DNA of 36,285 bases, from contig NZ_JACARE010000005.1 in assembly GCF_013386765.1 (NCBI RefSeq), positions 1-36,285 on the forward strand, written 5' to 3'. The notes beneath the pieces are model-generated. The model was given only the letters and a program-made list of their open reading frames with translations, was not told where the DNA came from and made no database searches. This DNA comes from Pseudomonas yamanorum. GTDB taxonomy: Bacteria > Pseudomonadota > Gammaproteobacteria > Pseudomonadales > Pseudomonadaceae. Positions 18,866-27,148 of this stretch are shown in pieces (position 1 is the stretch's first letter; every line of letters starts with the position of its first letter). The position numbers were made by a program, and so were the translations under genes.

Positions 18866-21589
18866 TCAGAACGCATACTGCACCCGGCTGTAGTAATACC
18901 CGCCGGTAAACCCGAACGGCGAATAACTGCCCCAGTTGTCGCCGAACGAGGAGTTCTTCACGCCGATGTGATCCGGGTATTTGTCGAACAGGTTCTGCGC
19001 GCCCACGGCCACCGTCAGTTGCTTGGTGATCGCGTACGCCACGTCGAGGTCGGTGATCCACTTGGCCGAATAGGTGCGGTCCAGGCTCGGGTCGCTGGAG
19101 CTGTTGACCTCGGTGTAGGTGCCGTAGCGGGTCAAGCGCAGGTTGACGTCGAAGTCGTGGATCGCCCAGTCGGCAGAGAAGATCATCTTGCTGCTGGGTG
19201 AGGTCTTGGTGATCAGCGCGCGCGACTGGCGGCCCATCAACTGGAAGTCGCCCAGGGCGGCGAGCTGCGCCGGGGTGTCGTTGACGCTGAGGATTTGCGT
19301 GTGGTTGTAGTTCAGCGCCGCAGTCCATTTCACCGAGCCATAGCGGTCGAGGTTTTGCCGGTAGTTGCCCACCACGTCCACGCCGGAGGTACGGGTGTTG
19401 GCGCCGTTGGTGAAGTACTGCGCGCCCGCCGTGGCCGGTACGCCGATGCCGTCCAGCAACGCCGCAATGCCCGGGCCCTGGAAGCGTTCGCTGAGCACCA
19501 GGCGGTCCCGCAGGTTGATCACGTAGCCGTCCACCGTCAGGCTCAGGTCGTCGCTTGGGGTCAGGGCGAAACCGAGGCTGAAGTTGGTCGAGCGCTCCGG
19601 CTTCAGCGCCTTGGCGCCCAGGGCCTGGGCACCGGCGGAATCCACCGGCAGGATCACGTAGTTATATGACTGGTACACCCCGTTGATGGTGTCGAACCCG
19701 GTAGAGCGCGCGGTGAAGATTTCGTTGGCCAGGGACGGCGCACGAAAGCCGTTGCTCACGGTGCCGCGCAGGGCGAATACCGGGTTGAACGCATACCGCG
19801 TGCTGAGCTTGCCGCTGCGGGTACCGCCGACGCCTTCGTTGTAATGCTCGTAGCGCCCGGCCACGCCGACGTACCACTGCTCGGTGGGGTAGAAGCCCAG
19901 GTCGACATAGCTGGCGACGCTGTTGCGGCTGATCTTCTGTGCGTCTTCCGGGCGGATGCCGTTGGTGACCTGGGCGCCTGGGTCGGGTCGCTGCCCGGCC
20001 CGTGGATGGCCCGCGGGGAACACGTAGCCGCCATCGATATACGATGCCTCGGAGCCGGCGCGGGTTTCGTAGCTTTCGCGCCGGTGCTCCAGGCCGAACG
20101 CTACATCCAGCGGCTTGGCCAGGCCGATCTCGTAGGCGTTTTTCAGGTCCAGGTTGGTGGTGAGCTGATCGGCGATGTAGATCCCGGAGGTGAACTTGTT
20201 CGGTGTGCTTTCACCCAGGGAGGGGTTCTGGTTGTCGTAGGTGCGCTGCTTGGCGTAGTTGCGCCCGTAGGTACTGCTCAGGTCCCAGGCCCAGCCGCCG
20301 CCGAGGTCGTTGCCCTTCGCGCCGAAGGCCGATTGAAAGTCGGTCTCGTTGACCAGCCAGTACGGGCTGTAGCCGTTGGGGTAACCATTGGGGCCGGTGG
20401 TAATGGTGTTGCGGCCGTTGGGCAGGCGGAAGTTCTGGCCGTCGTTGTTCTCCCGGGTCGCGAGGGTGGAGAAGGAGTACAGCGTCAGGTCGTCGTTCAG
20501 CGGCAGGTCGAGGTTGTAGGCGACGTCGGCCAGTTGGCTGCGGGGCGAACCATAGCCTTTGTAGGTGTGGTGGCTGGAGGTGGCTTCGCGCGGGTCGGCG
20601 GAACCGTCCGCCAGCGGGTAGTAATGGCTGCTGTAGCCGTTGCTGCCGGCCTTGTTGTCGCGCTCCTGGTAGCGGGTGTCGAGGGACACATTAAGCACCC
20701 CGGCTTCGCCCACCGCAAAGCCATAGTTCAGCGCCTCCTGGCCGGTGCCGCGCTTGCCGTCGTAGTTCTGGCCCAGGGTGGTGTCGGAACTGCCGCCGGT
20801 GGTCTGCTTGAGGATGATATTGATCACCCCCGAAATCGCATCCGAACCGTACTGCGCCGCCGCACCGTCACGCAGCACTTCCACATGGTCGATGGCGGCT
20901 ACCGGGATCAGGTCCAGGTCGCTGGGAGCGGCGCCGCTGTTGATGCCGTTGATGTTCAGGGTGGCGCTGGTGTGGCGGCGCTTGCCGTTGACCAGCACCA
21001 GTACGTGGGAAGCGGTGAGGCCGCGCAACGTGGCCGAGCGCACCACGCCGCTGGCGTCCCAACCGGCGCGGTCGGGCAGGTTGAACGAGGGGATGAGTTT
21101 GCCCAGGGCTTCCAGCAGGCTCGGCTTGCCCACAGCCCGCAGTTGTTCGCCGCTGATCACATCAATCGGCGTGGGGCTGGTGGTAACCGTGCGCTGTTCG
21201 GCGCCACGGTTGCCGGTGACCACCACGGTGTCGAGGGTGGGAGAGCGGTCTTCGGCGGATTCGACGCCGAAGGACGCCAGGCCGCAGGCCAGCGAGAGCG
21301 GCAGGAGTTTCAGTTGATTGTGCCGGTGTAACTTTTTGCGGTCAGGAAGCTTGCTGTGGTGAGAGAGCTTGCTGTGGCGAGGGAGCTTGCTGTGGCGAGG
21401 GAGCTTGCTGTGGTGAGAGAGCTTGCTGTGGCGAGGGAGCTTGCTCCCGCTGGGCTGCGCAGCAGCCCCAACGCCAGCGCCACGGTTTTCCAGGAGAACG
21501 GCGGTGTCAGGTTTTGGGGCCGCTACGCGCCCCAGCGGGAGCAAGCTCCCTCGCCACAAAGGCGTGGTCAGCCAGTTGATTTTTCGCAT
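18866..21589 (-). CDS. TonB-dependent outer-membrane receptor with a REP array inside its 5' end
   Basis: The product is 907 residues if translated from the ATG at 21589. The TonB-box-like TLDTVVVTG is at 118-126, and a plug domain includes VEVLRDGAAAQYGSDA (about 237-252). A long beta-barrel ends in the terminal Phe expected of outer-membrane proteins. The family signal-peptide core (LKLLPLSLACGLASF, about 93-107) comes unusually late. It is preceded by about 85 residues encoded by a REP array, including five SKLPRH/SKLSHH hexapeptides (49-78). There is no other ATG, GTG or TTG codon in frame between the array and the core. An AAGGAG site 10 bp before the ATG supports that start. It is last gene of the receptor, amine oxidase, RidA operon, 36 bp after the RidA stop. 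Export may be impaired. Ligand is unknown. Confidence 0.85.
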   Translation of the reverse strand: MRKINWLTTPLWRGSLLPLGRVAAPKPDTAVLLENRGAGVGAAAQPSGSKLPRHSKLSHHSKLPRHSKLPRHSKLSHHSKLPDRKKLHRHNQLKLLPLSLACGLASFGVESAEDRSPTLDTVVVTGNRGAEQRTVTTSPTPIDVISGEQLRAVGKPSLLEALGKLIPSFNLPDRAGWDASGVVRSATLRGLTASHVLVLVNGKRRHTSATLNINGINSGAAPSDLDLIPVAAIDHVEVLRDGAAAQYGSDAISGVINIILKQTTGGSSDTTLGQNYDGKRGTGQEALNYGFAVGEAGVLNVSLDTRYQERDNKAGSNGYSSHYYPLADGSADPREATSSHHTYKGYGSPRSQLADVAYNLDLPLNDDLTLYSFSTLATRENNDGQNFRLPNGRNTITTGPNGYPNGYSPYWLVNETDFQSAFGAKGNDLGGGWAWDLSSTYGRNYAKQRTYDNQNPSLGESTPNKFTSGIYIADQLTTNLDLKNAYEIGLAKPLDVAFGLEHRRESYETRAGSEASYIDGGYVFPAGHPRAGQRPDPGAQVTNGIRPEDAQKISRNSVASYVDLGFYPTEQWYVGVAGRYEHYNEGVGGTRSGKLSTRYAFNPVFALRGTVSNGFRAPSLANEIFTARSTGFDTINGVYQSYNYVILPVDSAGAQALGAKALKPERSTNFSLGFALTPSDDLSLTVDGYVINLRDRLVLSERFQGPGIAALLDGIGVPATAGAQYFTNGANTRTSGVDVVGNYRQNLDRYGSVKWTAALNYNHTQILSVNDTPAQLAALGDFQLMGRQSRALITKTSPSSKMIFSADWAIHDFDVNLRLTRYGTYTEVNSSSDPSLDRTYSAKWITDLDVAYAITKQLTVAVGAQNLFDKYPDHIGVKNSSFGDNWGSYSPFGFTGGYYYSRVQYAF
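21345..21559. repeat. REP/REPIN-type array, family 1, inside a reading frame
   Basis: On the plus strand it has about five head-to-tail 18-bp units (alternating GGCGAGGGAGCTTGCTGT and GGTGAGAGAGCTTGCTGT). The REP core GCGAGGGAGCTTGCTCCCGC and an inverted arm ending near 21559 follow. The elements at 5905 and 17625 are of the same family but intergenic. Because 18 is divisible by three and the rest has no stop in the minus-strand frame, it stays open through the receptor's N-terminus. Confidence 0.9.
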
Positions 21590-21599
21590 GAGAGTGAAG

Positions 21600-21605
21600 C
21601 TCCTT
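21600..21605 (-). promoter_or_regulatory. Ribosome binding site that decides the receptor start
   Basis: AAGGAG lies 10 bp before the ATG at 21587-21589. It is upstream of the REP array, which indicates that native translation begins there and then has to read through the array. Confidence 0.8.
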
Positions 21606-21625
21606 GGTCTCGGGTGATGTCCCTG

Positions 21626-22117
21626 TCAGCGTTTGCGCGCGGCAACCGCTTCGATTTCTACCAGGCCGCCGGGCAGTGGCAACGCGACGACCTGCACCGC
21701 CGTGCGCGCCGGCTTTTTCGGTTGCTCGGCACTGCCGAAGAACGGCGTGTAGCCTTCCTGCAAACCGGCAAAATCGAGCTTGCCGCCCTTGGCAGGATCA
21801 CCCACCAGGAACACCCGCAACTGCACCACATCCCCCAGGTCCAGCCCCTGGCTTTGCAGCACACCCTTGAGCTTGTTCAGGATCGAAGTGGTCTGGATCG
21901 CCGTGTCGCCATACGCGGCAAACGAGTCTTTCGGCGCCTTGGCGTCATGCACATCAGCCAGCAACCCACTGACAAACAGCAGCTCGGTCTGCGGTGGCAC
22001 CGACACTGCCAGCGAGATCGGGAAGTTCGAGTTGGGCAGCGGCACGCGCTTGATCTCATCGGCGTGGGCGGCGAGGGTGGTGGCGGTCATCAGCAGTCCT
22101 GCAAGAAGAGTCTTCAT
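21626..22117 (-). CDS. Exported RidA-family protein (imine/enamine deaminase-like)
   Basis: The 163-residue protein has a Sec signal peptide (1-19, LLAGLLMTATTLAAHA). A RidA/YjgF/L-PSP domain follows, with the catalytic Arg138 (PARTAVQVVALP) and the Glu in VEIEAVA (154-156). RidA enzymes hydrolyse reactive imines or enamines to ketones plus ammonia. Export is less usual, since the best-known RidA proteins are cytoplasmic. It sits 25 bp after the Tat-exported amine oxidase gene, which would generate imines in the same compartment, so the two probably act in sequence. The upstream open frame to 22177 is ignored because the signal peptide starts at this ATG. Confidence 0.88.
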   Translation of the reverse strand: MKTLLAGLLMTATTLAAHADEIKRVPLPNSNFPISLAVSVPPQTELLFVSGLLADVHDAKAPKDSFAAYGDTAIQTTSILNKLKGVLQSQGLDLGDVVQLRVFLVGDPAKGGKLDFAGLQEGYTPFFGSAEQPKKPARTAVQVVALPLPGGLVEIEAVAARKR

Positions 22118-22142
22118 GGGTTCATTCCTTGAGTGAGAAATT

Positions 22143-23717
22143 TCAGGCGGCGACGCCCGGTTGCTGGCGTTCGGCATGCCGGCCGATCAGCGCGACGATG
22201 CGCCGTGCCGAATCGGCGGCACTGTTCTGCCAGATGCCGACGCCGCCGTGGGCGAGGGCGTCGCTGGCCAGGTACGTGCGGCCCTGAGGTTCGTTGAGCA
22301 CGCGATAGGCGCTTTCGCCCACCTCGTCGTTAACGATCCACGGGCCCTTGCTGTAGCTGACTTTCGACCAGTTGATCGCCACCGGTTTTTGCAACTTGGC
22401 GCTGTGGCCGGGGTGCAGCAGCTCCACCGCCTGGCGTGAAGAGGCGAACTGTTCGGCCAGGGATTTCTGGCTGAAGGCCTGGGCCGATTCGCTGGTGTTG
22501 TAGGCCGCCACCAGAATCCCCTGGGCGCTGTTGAGACGGTCGCTGGGGTACCACAAGCCTTTGACTTCATGGTCGAGGTACGACAGGCCGCCGTAGATGT
22601 TGAAGTCGGTTTCCCAGAAGCGCGGTGCCTGCCACGCCACCTTGTTGGCCTGGTCGCTTTGCGCGGTCTGGATCGCCTGCTTGAACGGTGCCGTGAAGTT
22701 GCTCGCAAGCTTGGCCAGCAGCGGCAACGGCACGGTGACGATGGCGTAGTCGGCGCTCAGGGTCTGGGTCTTGCCGCTGAGACGGTCGCGGTAGCTGATG
22801 CGACTGCCTTGCTCCGACGTCTGGATATCGCTGACCTCAGCGTTGAAACGCACCGCATCTTTCAGGTGTTCGTAGAAGGCATACGGAATGCGGTCCATGC
22901 CGCCCACCGGCTGGAACATGGTGGAGGAAAACTCAGGTATTTCATCGAACACCAGCGCGCCCCACAGCTTGGGATTGAGCAGGGTTTGCAGCTCCAGCGG
23001 CGCGCGGGTCACGCCGGTCTGGTCGCCGGCGCCGGGCACGCGGGTGTAGCCGGAACGCACCGAGCCCTTGTATTGCAGGTCGCCGTTGAGGTCGCCATAC
23101 ACCTTGAGGAAACTCAGCAGGGCCTTGCGGTCGTCCACGCTCAGGTCCTGGTCCAGCGCCTTGCGGCTGACGGTGCGGGCCAGCAGTTCAGAGAGCTGGC
23201 CGCGGGTGTCGTTGACCGCCTGGCGCAGTTGGAACGCCGGCTGCTGCGTGTCCGGCCGGGCCAGGGCATTGCGGCTGCTGTTGACCAGCACTTGCAACTC
23301 CACACCCAGTTCGCGGCAGTAGCCGAGGATCGTTTGGTGGTGGCTGGGAATCCGCGCCGGGCCGGCATTGAAAAACTGCCCGTCGTCAAAGTCGACGGTC
23401 TGGCTGACGCCGTCGTCGAAGTCGACTTTGGTGCCTCGGCGCAGCGTCCAGTTGCGCCCACCCACCCGGTCACGGGCTTCCAGGATCGTCACGTTGAAAC
23501 CGGCCTTGCGCAGCTCATAGGCGCTGACCAGCCCGGAGATTCCGGCGCCGACCACCACCACGCTCTTGCCTTTGCCGGTGCTGCCCAATTGCAGCGGGGT
23601 GAAGCTCGATGCCACTGCCTGAGGCGTCAGCCCCAGCGCGCCCAATGCGCTGACAGCGGCGGAATAACCGCCCACGGCGGCAATGCGGGAAATCAGTTCC
23701 CTGCGGGTAAAAGCCAT
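22143..23717 (-). CDS. Tat-exported flavin amine oxidase
   Basis: The 524-residue FAD enzyme starts with a twin-arginine type signal (TRRELI at 4-9, then a weakly hydrophobic stretch ending QAVAS). The dinucleotide fold VVVVGAGISGLVSAYELRKA (GxGxxG at 57-62) is followed by Glu80 and the RxGGR motif (82-88), as in monoamine and L-amino-acid oxidases. It would oxidise an amine to an imine with H2O2 release, in the periplasm. A CAAGGAG site precedes the ATG. It lies between a TonB receptor (42 bp upstream) and the exported RidA (25 bp downstream). Substrate is not readable; polyamines, aromatic amines or amino acids are all possible. Confidence 0.9.
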   Translation of the reverse strand: MAFTRRELISRIAAVGGYSAAVSALGALGLTPQAVASSFTPLQLGSTGKGKSVVVVGAGISGLVSAYELRKAGFNVTILEARDRVGGRNWTLRRGTKVDFDDGVSQTVDFDDGQFFNAGPARIPSHHQTILGYCRELGVELQVLVNSSRNALARPDTQQPAFQLRQAVNDTRGQLSELLARTVSRKALDQDLSVDDRKALLSFLKVYGDLNGDLQYKGSVRSGYTRVPGAGDQTGVTRAPLELQTLLNPKLWGALVFDEIPEFSSTMFQPVGGMDRIPYAFYEHLKDAVRFNAEVSDIQTSEQGSRISYRDRLSGKTQTLSADYAIVTVPLPLLAKLASNFTAPFKQAIQTAQSDQANKVAWQAPRFWETDFNIYGGLSYLDHEVKGLWYPSDRLNSAQGILVAAYNTSESAQAFSQKSLAEQFASSRQAVELLHPGHSAKLQKPVAINWSKVSYSKGPWIVNDEVGESAYRVLNEPQGRTYLASDALAHGGVGIWQNSAADSARRIVALIGRHAERQQPGVAA

Positions 23718-23759
23718 GATTCGCTCCTTGAGATAGCGGTGCTTTTGGAGGTAGTAGCG

Positions 23760-25880
23760 TCAGAGGTCGTAGCGCACGGTCAGCAACAGGGTTCGTGGGT
23801 CGTTGACCGAGTAGTAGCGGGCGCCGCTGGAGGGCACGTAGCCCACCGACTGCGGGTAGGCGCGGTCCAGCAGGTTTTTCACCGCCAGGGTGGTGGTCCA
23901 GTGGCCGTCGCTGCTGATGTAGCGGGTGTTGGCGTTCCAGAAGGTTTGCTGCGGGATTTCCTGGATGTCGTCGTTCAGCGCATTGGCGTAGGACTTGGTC
24001 TGGAACTGCGCATCGGTGCCCGCAAGCAGAGTGCCGGGCAGCCCGGCCGGGATGGTGTAGTTCAGGCCCAGGCTGGCGTTCCAGCGCGGCGAGAACACCA
24101 ACTGCTTGCCGTTGGCATCCACCCCGGCACCGCTGGCGTTCTGGAAGTCGTCGTACTTGCTTTGCAGGTAGCCGACGTTGGCGGTCAGTTGCAGGTCGCG
24201 GCTCAGGGCGGTGAGGGTTTCCAGCTCCACGCCGTAGGTGTGGGCACGGCCAACGTTGGTGCGCAGGCTCACCCCCAGCGCCGGGTCATAGGCGTTGGTT
24301 TGCAGGTCTTTGTAGTCGTTGTAGAACACCGCGACGTTGGCCCGCAGGCGCTGGTCGAAGAAGTCGCCCTTGACCCCGGTTTCCCAGGTGGTCACGTCTT
24401 CCGGGGAGAACGCCTGTTCGGCGGCGGCCTGGGTCGGTGCGCGGTTGTCGTAGCCGCCTGCCTTGAAGCCCTTGGCGACGTAGGCGTACTGGTTCAGGTG
24501 TGGGGTCCAGGCGTATTCGAAGCCGATTTTCGGGCTGGTGGATTGCCAGGATTTGCTCGACTCGGCGGTGAAGTTGGTGCCGGTGATCTGTCGGTCGGTG
24601 TTGATCGCATAGTTGGTGAAGTCGAAATTCTTGTGCTCGCGGGTAAAGCGCAAGCCGGCGATCAGCGACAGTTGTTGCGTGAGCTTGTAGGTGCCCTGGC
24701 CATACAGCGCATAGCTTTCGGTGTTGGTGGTGCTGTATTGGCCCTGGCCGATCACCCGGTTGCGGGCGACGGAATAGGTGAGGTTGTCGCGGTCGGCGTC
24801 GAACTTCTCGCGGTACAGGTACACGCCGGTGCTGAAGCTGAAATCGTCGTAGTCGCCGTTGAGCTGGAACTCCTGGGTCGCGTAGTTCTGCTTGTACAGG
24901 ATCAGGTTGTTCTGGATCAGCGCGGCTTGCCCTGAGTTGTCATAGTCCACCGGTTGGTGGAACGCCGAGTAGGCGGTGACGGACTTGAAACTCAGATGAT
25001 CGTCGATCGCATAGATCGCCCGCAGCACCGAGCTGCCCTGGTCCAGGCGGTTCTTCGGGTCGAGGCTGCTGTAGCTCTTGAACTTGTCGAAATGCCCGTT
25101 GGCGTCGAAGGGCGTGTAGCTGGTGGTGTCGCCCCGGTCGAAGGTGCCGGCCAGGGTCAGTTGCACATCCCAGGGCGAATCCACCGGCTTGTAGCGCAGC
25201 TTGCCGCGATAGGACTGGATGTCGACGTTGTTCACGTCCTTGCCCCGTGTAGGGTCGGACACGGTGCCATCGCGGCTCAGGCGAATCGCCGAGAAGCTGC
25301 CGAACAGCGCGTTGTCCACCAACGGGCCGCTGATCAGCAGGCGGGCGTTCTGGGCGTCATAGCTGCCGGCGCCCAGCTCCACGAATCCACGGGTTTCCTG
25401 GGTCGGGTCGCGGGTGATCACACGGATCGCGCCGGCGCTGCTGTTGCGTCCGTACAGCGTGCCCTGAGGGCCGCGCAGCACTTCGACGCGCTCCACATCG
25501 TTGAAGTCGAGCATCGAGGAAATGGCGCGGGGGATGTACAGGTCATCGGCGTAGACGGCGACGGCGGCTTCCTGGATCGGGTCGGTTTCGCCGATGCCGC
25601 GGATGCCGTAGGTCTGGGCGCTGTAGGAGATCGACTGGCGGCTGAGTGTCAGGTTCGGTACCTGGCCGGCGAGGTCGCGCACGCTGTTGATCTGCTTGTC
25701 TTCGAGGGCCTTTTCGTCGAACGCGGAAATCGCCAGCGGAGTTTTTTGCAGGTCTTCGCTGCGGTGCTCGGCGGTGACGTTGACCACCGGAAGGGCGGTG
25801 TCATCGGCGTGGGCGGTGAGGCCGAACAGGGCGAGGGAGACGGCCAGTGTCAGGCGATTGGGTACGGCGGTAGGACTCAT
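23760..25880 (-). CDS. TonB-dependent outer-membrane receptor
   Basis: The 706-residue receptor has a normal Sec signal (1-25, cleavage at AHA/DD), a TonB-box-like LPVVNVTA (30-37), a plug domain with VLRGPQGTLYGRN (134-146), and a beta-barrel ending TVRYDL. The plug style is that of the FyuA/CirA-like group annotated for siderophores, but receptors next to catabolic enzymes often import other compounds. It is the first gene of the amine-oxidase operon, after an AT-rich region. The start at 25880 is chosen over 25928 because the signal peptide begins there and a CAGGGG-like site precedes it. Confidence 0.9.
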   Translation of the reverse strand: MSPTAVPNRLTLAVSLALFGLTAHADDTALPVVNVTAEHRSEDLQKTPLAISAFDEKALEDKQINSVRDLAGQVPNLTLSRQSISYSAQTYGIRGIGETDPIQEAAVAVYADDLYIPRAISSMLDFNDVERVEVLRGPQGTLYGRNSSAGAIRVITRDPTQETRGFVELGAGSYDAQNARLLISGPLVDNALFGSFSAIRLSRDGTVSDPTRGKDVNNVDIQSYRGKLRYKPVDSPWDVQLTLAGTFDRGDTTSYTPFDANGHFDKFKSYSSLDPKNRLDQGSSVLRAIYAIDDHLSFKSVTAYSAFHQPVDYDNSGQAALIQNNLILYKQNYATQEFQLNGDYDDFSFSTGVYLYREKFDADRDNLTYSVARNRVIGQGQYSTTNTESYALYGQGTYKLTQQLSLIAGLRFTREHKNFDFTNYAINTDRQITGTNFTAESSKSWQSTSPKIGFEYAWTPHLNQYAYVAKGFKAGGYDNRAPTQAAAEQAFSPEDVTTWETGVKGDFFDQRLRANVAVFYNDYKDLQTNAYDPALGVSLRTNVGRAHTYGVELETLTALSRDLQLTANVGYLQSKYDDFQNASGAGVDANGKQLVFSPRWNASLGLNYTIPAGLPGTLLAGTDAQFQTKSYANALNDDIQEIPQQTFWNANTRYISSDGHWTTTLAVKNLLDRAYPQSVGYVPSSGARYYSVNDPRTLLLTVRYDL

Positions 25881-26004
25881 GATGGACCCCTGAGGTGGTT
25901 GACGGTTTAGGCAAAGTCGGGCCTCCACCTGGTCAGGGGTCGGTAATGGATGTAACAGTATTTGTATAAATGCCGGGCGTAAAAGTCCGATTAGTTATAA
26001 GTTA

Positions 26005-26010
26005 ATTATA
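26005..26010 (-). promoter_or_regulatory. Candidate -10 hexamer
   Basis: TATAAT occurs exactly on the minus strand in the AT-rich gap, about 125 bp before the receptor ATG. No good -35 match lies at the right distance, so an activator may be needed or the match may be chance. Confidence 0.3.
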
Positions 26011-26082
26011 AAAAATAGGTATGTAGTGGTTTGATTGAGATGCGTAAGGCTGATGATATTTTTCGGCCAACAAAAAACAAAT

Positions 26083-26170
26083 ATGGGAGCGGGCTTGCCT
26101 GCGATGGCGGTGGTTCAGTCACATTGATATCGACTGATCCATTGCTATCGCAGGCAAGCCAGCTCCCACA
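26083..26170. repeat. REPIN-type inverted repeat, family 3
   Basis: Imperfect inverted arms with core GGCTTGCCTGCGAT (26083-26108) and ATCGCAGGCAAGCC (26144-26170). The same family occurs at 28359. It ends 18 bp from the stop of the 2-hydroxyacid dehydrogenase gene and may terminate or protect that transcript. Confidence 0.88.
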
Positions 26171-26188
26171 TTTTTAATCGCGCTGGGC

Positions 26189-27148
26189 TTAGTAACCGCG
26201 TTGGGTATCGGCCAGGTTTTCCAGCGGCAGATTACCCAGATATCTTTCCAGGTTGCCCAGAAAACTGTCCGCAATATCATGCCGGCTATTGGTCGAAATC
26301 GCCGACGTATGCGGCGACACCCTGACCCTCGGATGCCCGTACAGCGCATGCCCGTCCGGCAATGGCTCGGGCTCGGTCACATCCAGCGAAGCCAGCCCGA
26401 TGTGCCCGCTGTCCAGGGCCTCCAGCAGCGCCTCATGATCCACCAAACCACCCCGGGCAATGTTGATCAGGTGCAGTCCTGGCTTGGCGCTGCCCAACAC
26501 ATGACGATCCACAATATGCCGCGTCGCTTCCGTCAAAGGCGCAGCCAGTACCAGGTGATCAGCGCGCGCAAACAGGTCATGAATATCCCGCGCCGCTTCC
26601 ACGCCATCCACGTCAAAGGTTGCCTGGCTTTGTCGCAACGCCACCACCTTGATCCCCAACCCATGAGCTTTCTGCGCAAGGCTGCGACCAATCGCACCAA
26701 ACCCCAGAATCCCCAAGGTAGTGCCCTTGAGCGGCCGTAACGGGGTGAACTGCCATTGCGAATCCTGCACCCAGATATCCGGCAAATGCTTGGCCGCCGC
26801 GAAGATCGCCGCCAGGGCGAACTCGGCGAGGTTTTCGGCGGCGCTGCCCCGTGAGGTGCTCACCGGCGGCCCGTTGAACAGCCATTTGGGGTAGAAATCG
26901 ATGCCCGACGACACCACTTGAATCCACTGCACGCCATACGGCCAGCCCGGTGGCGGTGTGTCCGGCGCGGTGTAGCCACGCACGTTGATCGGCCGCGCGA
27001 GCAGGATATTGGCCTGGGGCGGCAAGTCGCTGGGTACGCCAGCGGGCACCCCGATCACCTCGGCACCGGGGTGCGTGAGGGCCAGGCGCTGGCGGATCAC
27101 TGCGTTGAAATCTTCGTCCAGCTGGCTGGCGATAATCACCTGGCTCAT
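26189..27148 (-). CDS. D-isomer-specific 2-hydroxyacid dehydrogenase
   Basis: This 319-residue NAD(P)-dependent dehydrogenase has the Rossmann motif GILGFGAIG (146-154). The catalytic set is Arg232 (NIARGGLVD), Glu261 (DVTEPEPLP) and His280 (SPHTS). Reduction of a 2-keto acid, or the reverse, is expected in the cytoplasm. The hydroxypyruvate/glyoxylate reductase-like group is the closest guess. The start overlaps the stop of the acyl-CoA dehydrogenase-like gene by 4 bp, so they are coupled. It may process a 2-keto or 2-hydroxy acid left after the desulfurising steps. That role is inferred from context only. Confidence 0.9.
   Translation of the reverse strand: MSQVIIASQLDEDFNAVIRQRLALTHPGAEVIGVPAGVPSDLPPQANILLARPINVRGYTAPDTPPPGWPYGVQWIQVVSSGIDFYPKWLFNGPPVSTSRGSAAENLAEFALAAIFAAAKHLPDIWVQDSQWQFTPLRPLKGTTLGILGFGAIGRSLAQKAHGLGIKVVALRQSQATFDVDGVEAARDIHDLFARADHLVLAAPLTEATRHIVDRHVLGSAKPGLHLINIARGGLVDHEALLEALDSGHIGLASLDVTEPEPLPDGHALYGHPRVRVSPHTSAISTNSRHDIADSFLGNLERYLGNLPLENLADTQRGY

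Larger units (their letters stand above)
25881..26188. other. AT-rich intergenic region, promoter of the receptor/amine-oxidase operon
   Basis: This 308-bp gap has no gene. Its left two thirds (about 25930-26080) are strikingly AT-rich against the GC-rich genes and probably hold the operon promoter. The right end holds a REPIN element (26083-26170). Confidence 0.7.

Noticed and set aside
19844..21331. A 495-codon plus-strand open frame
   Set aside because: It is antisense to the second TonB receptor and shows the same low-complexity shadow composition with no domain.
21345..21450. CRISPR-like short repeats
   Set aside because: The 18-bp units are directly head to tail with no unique spacers, and no cas gene is in the window. 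They belong to a REP element.
22569..24935. A 788-codon plus-strand open frame
   Set aside because: It is antisense to the amine oxidase and the TonB receptor, which have clear domains and signal peptides. Its translation is low complexity (rich in V, A, G, Q) without recognisable domains, a common shadow in GC-rich DNA.
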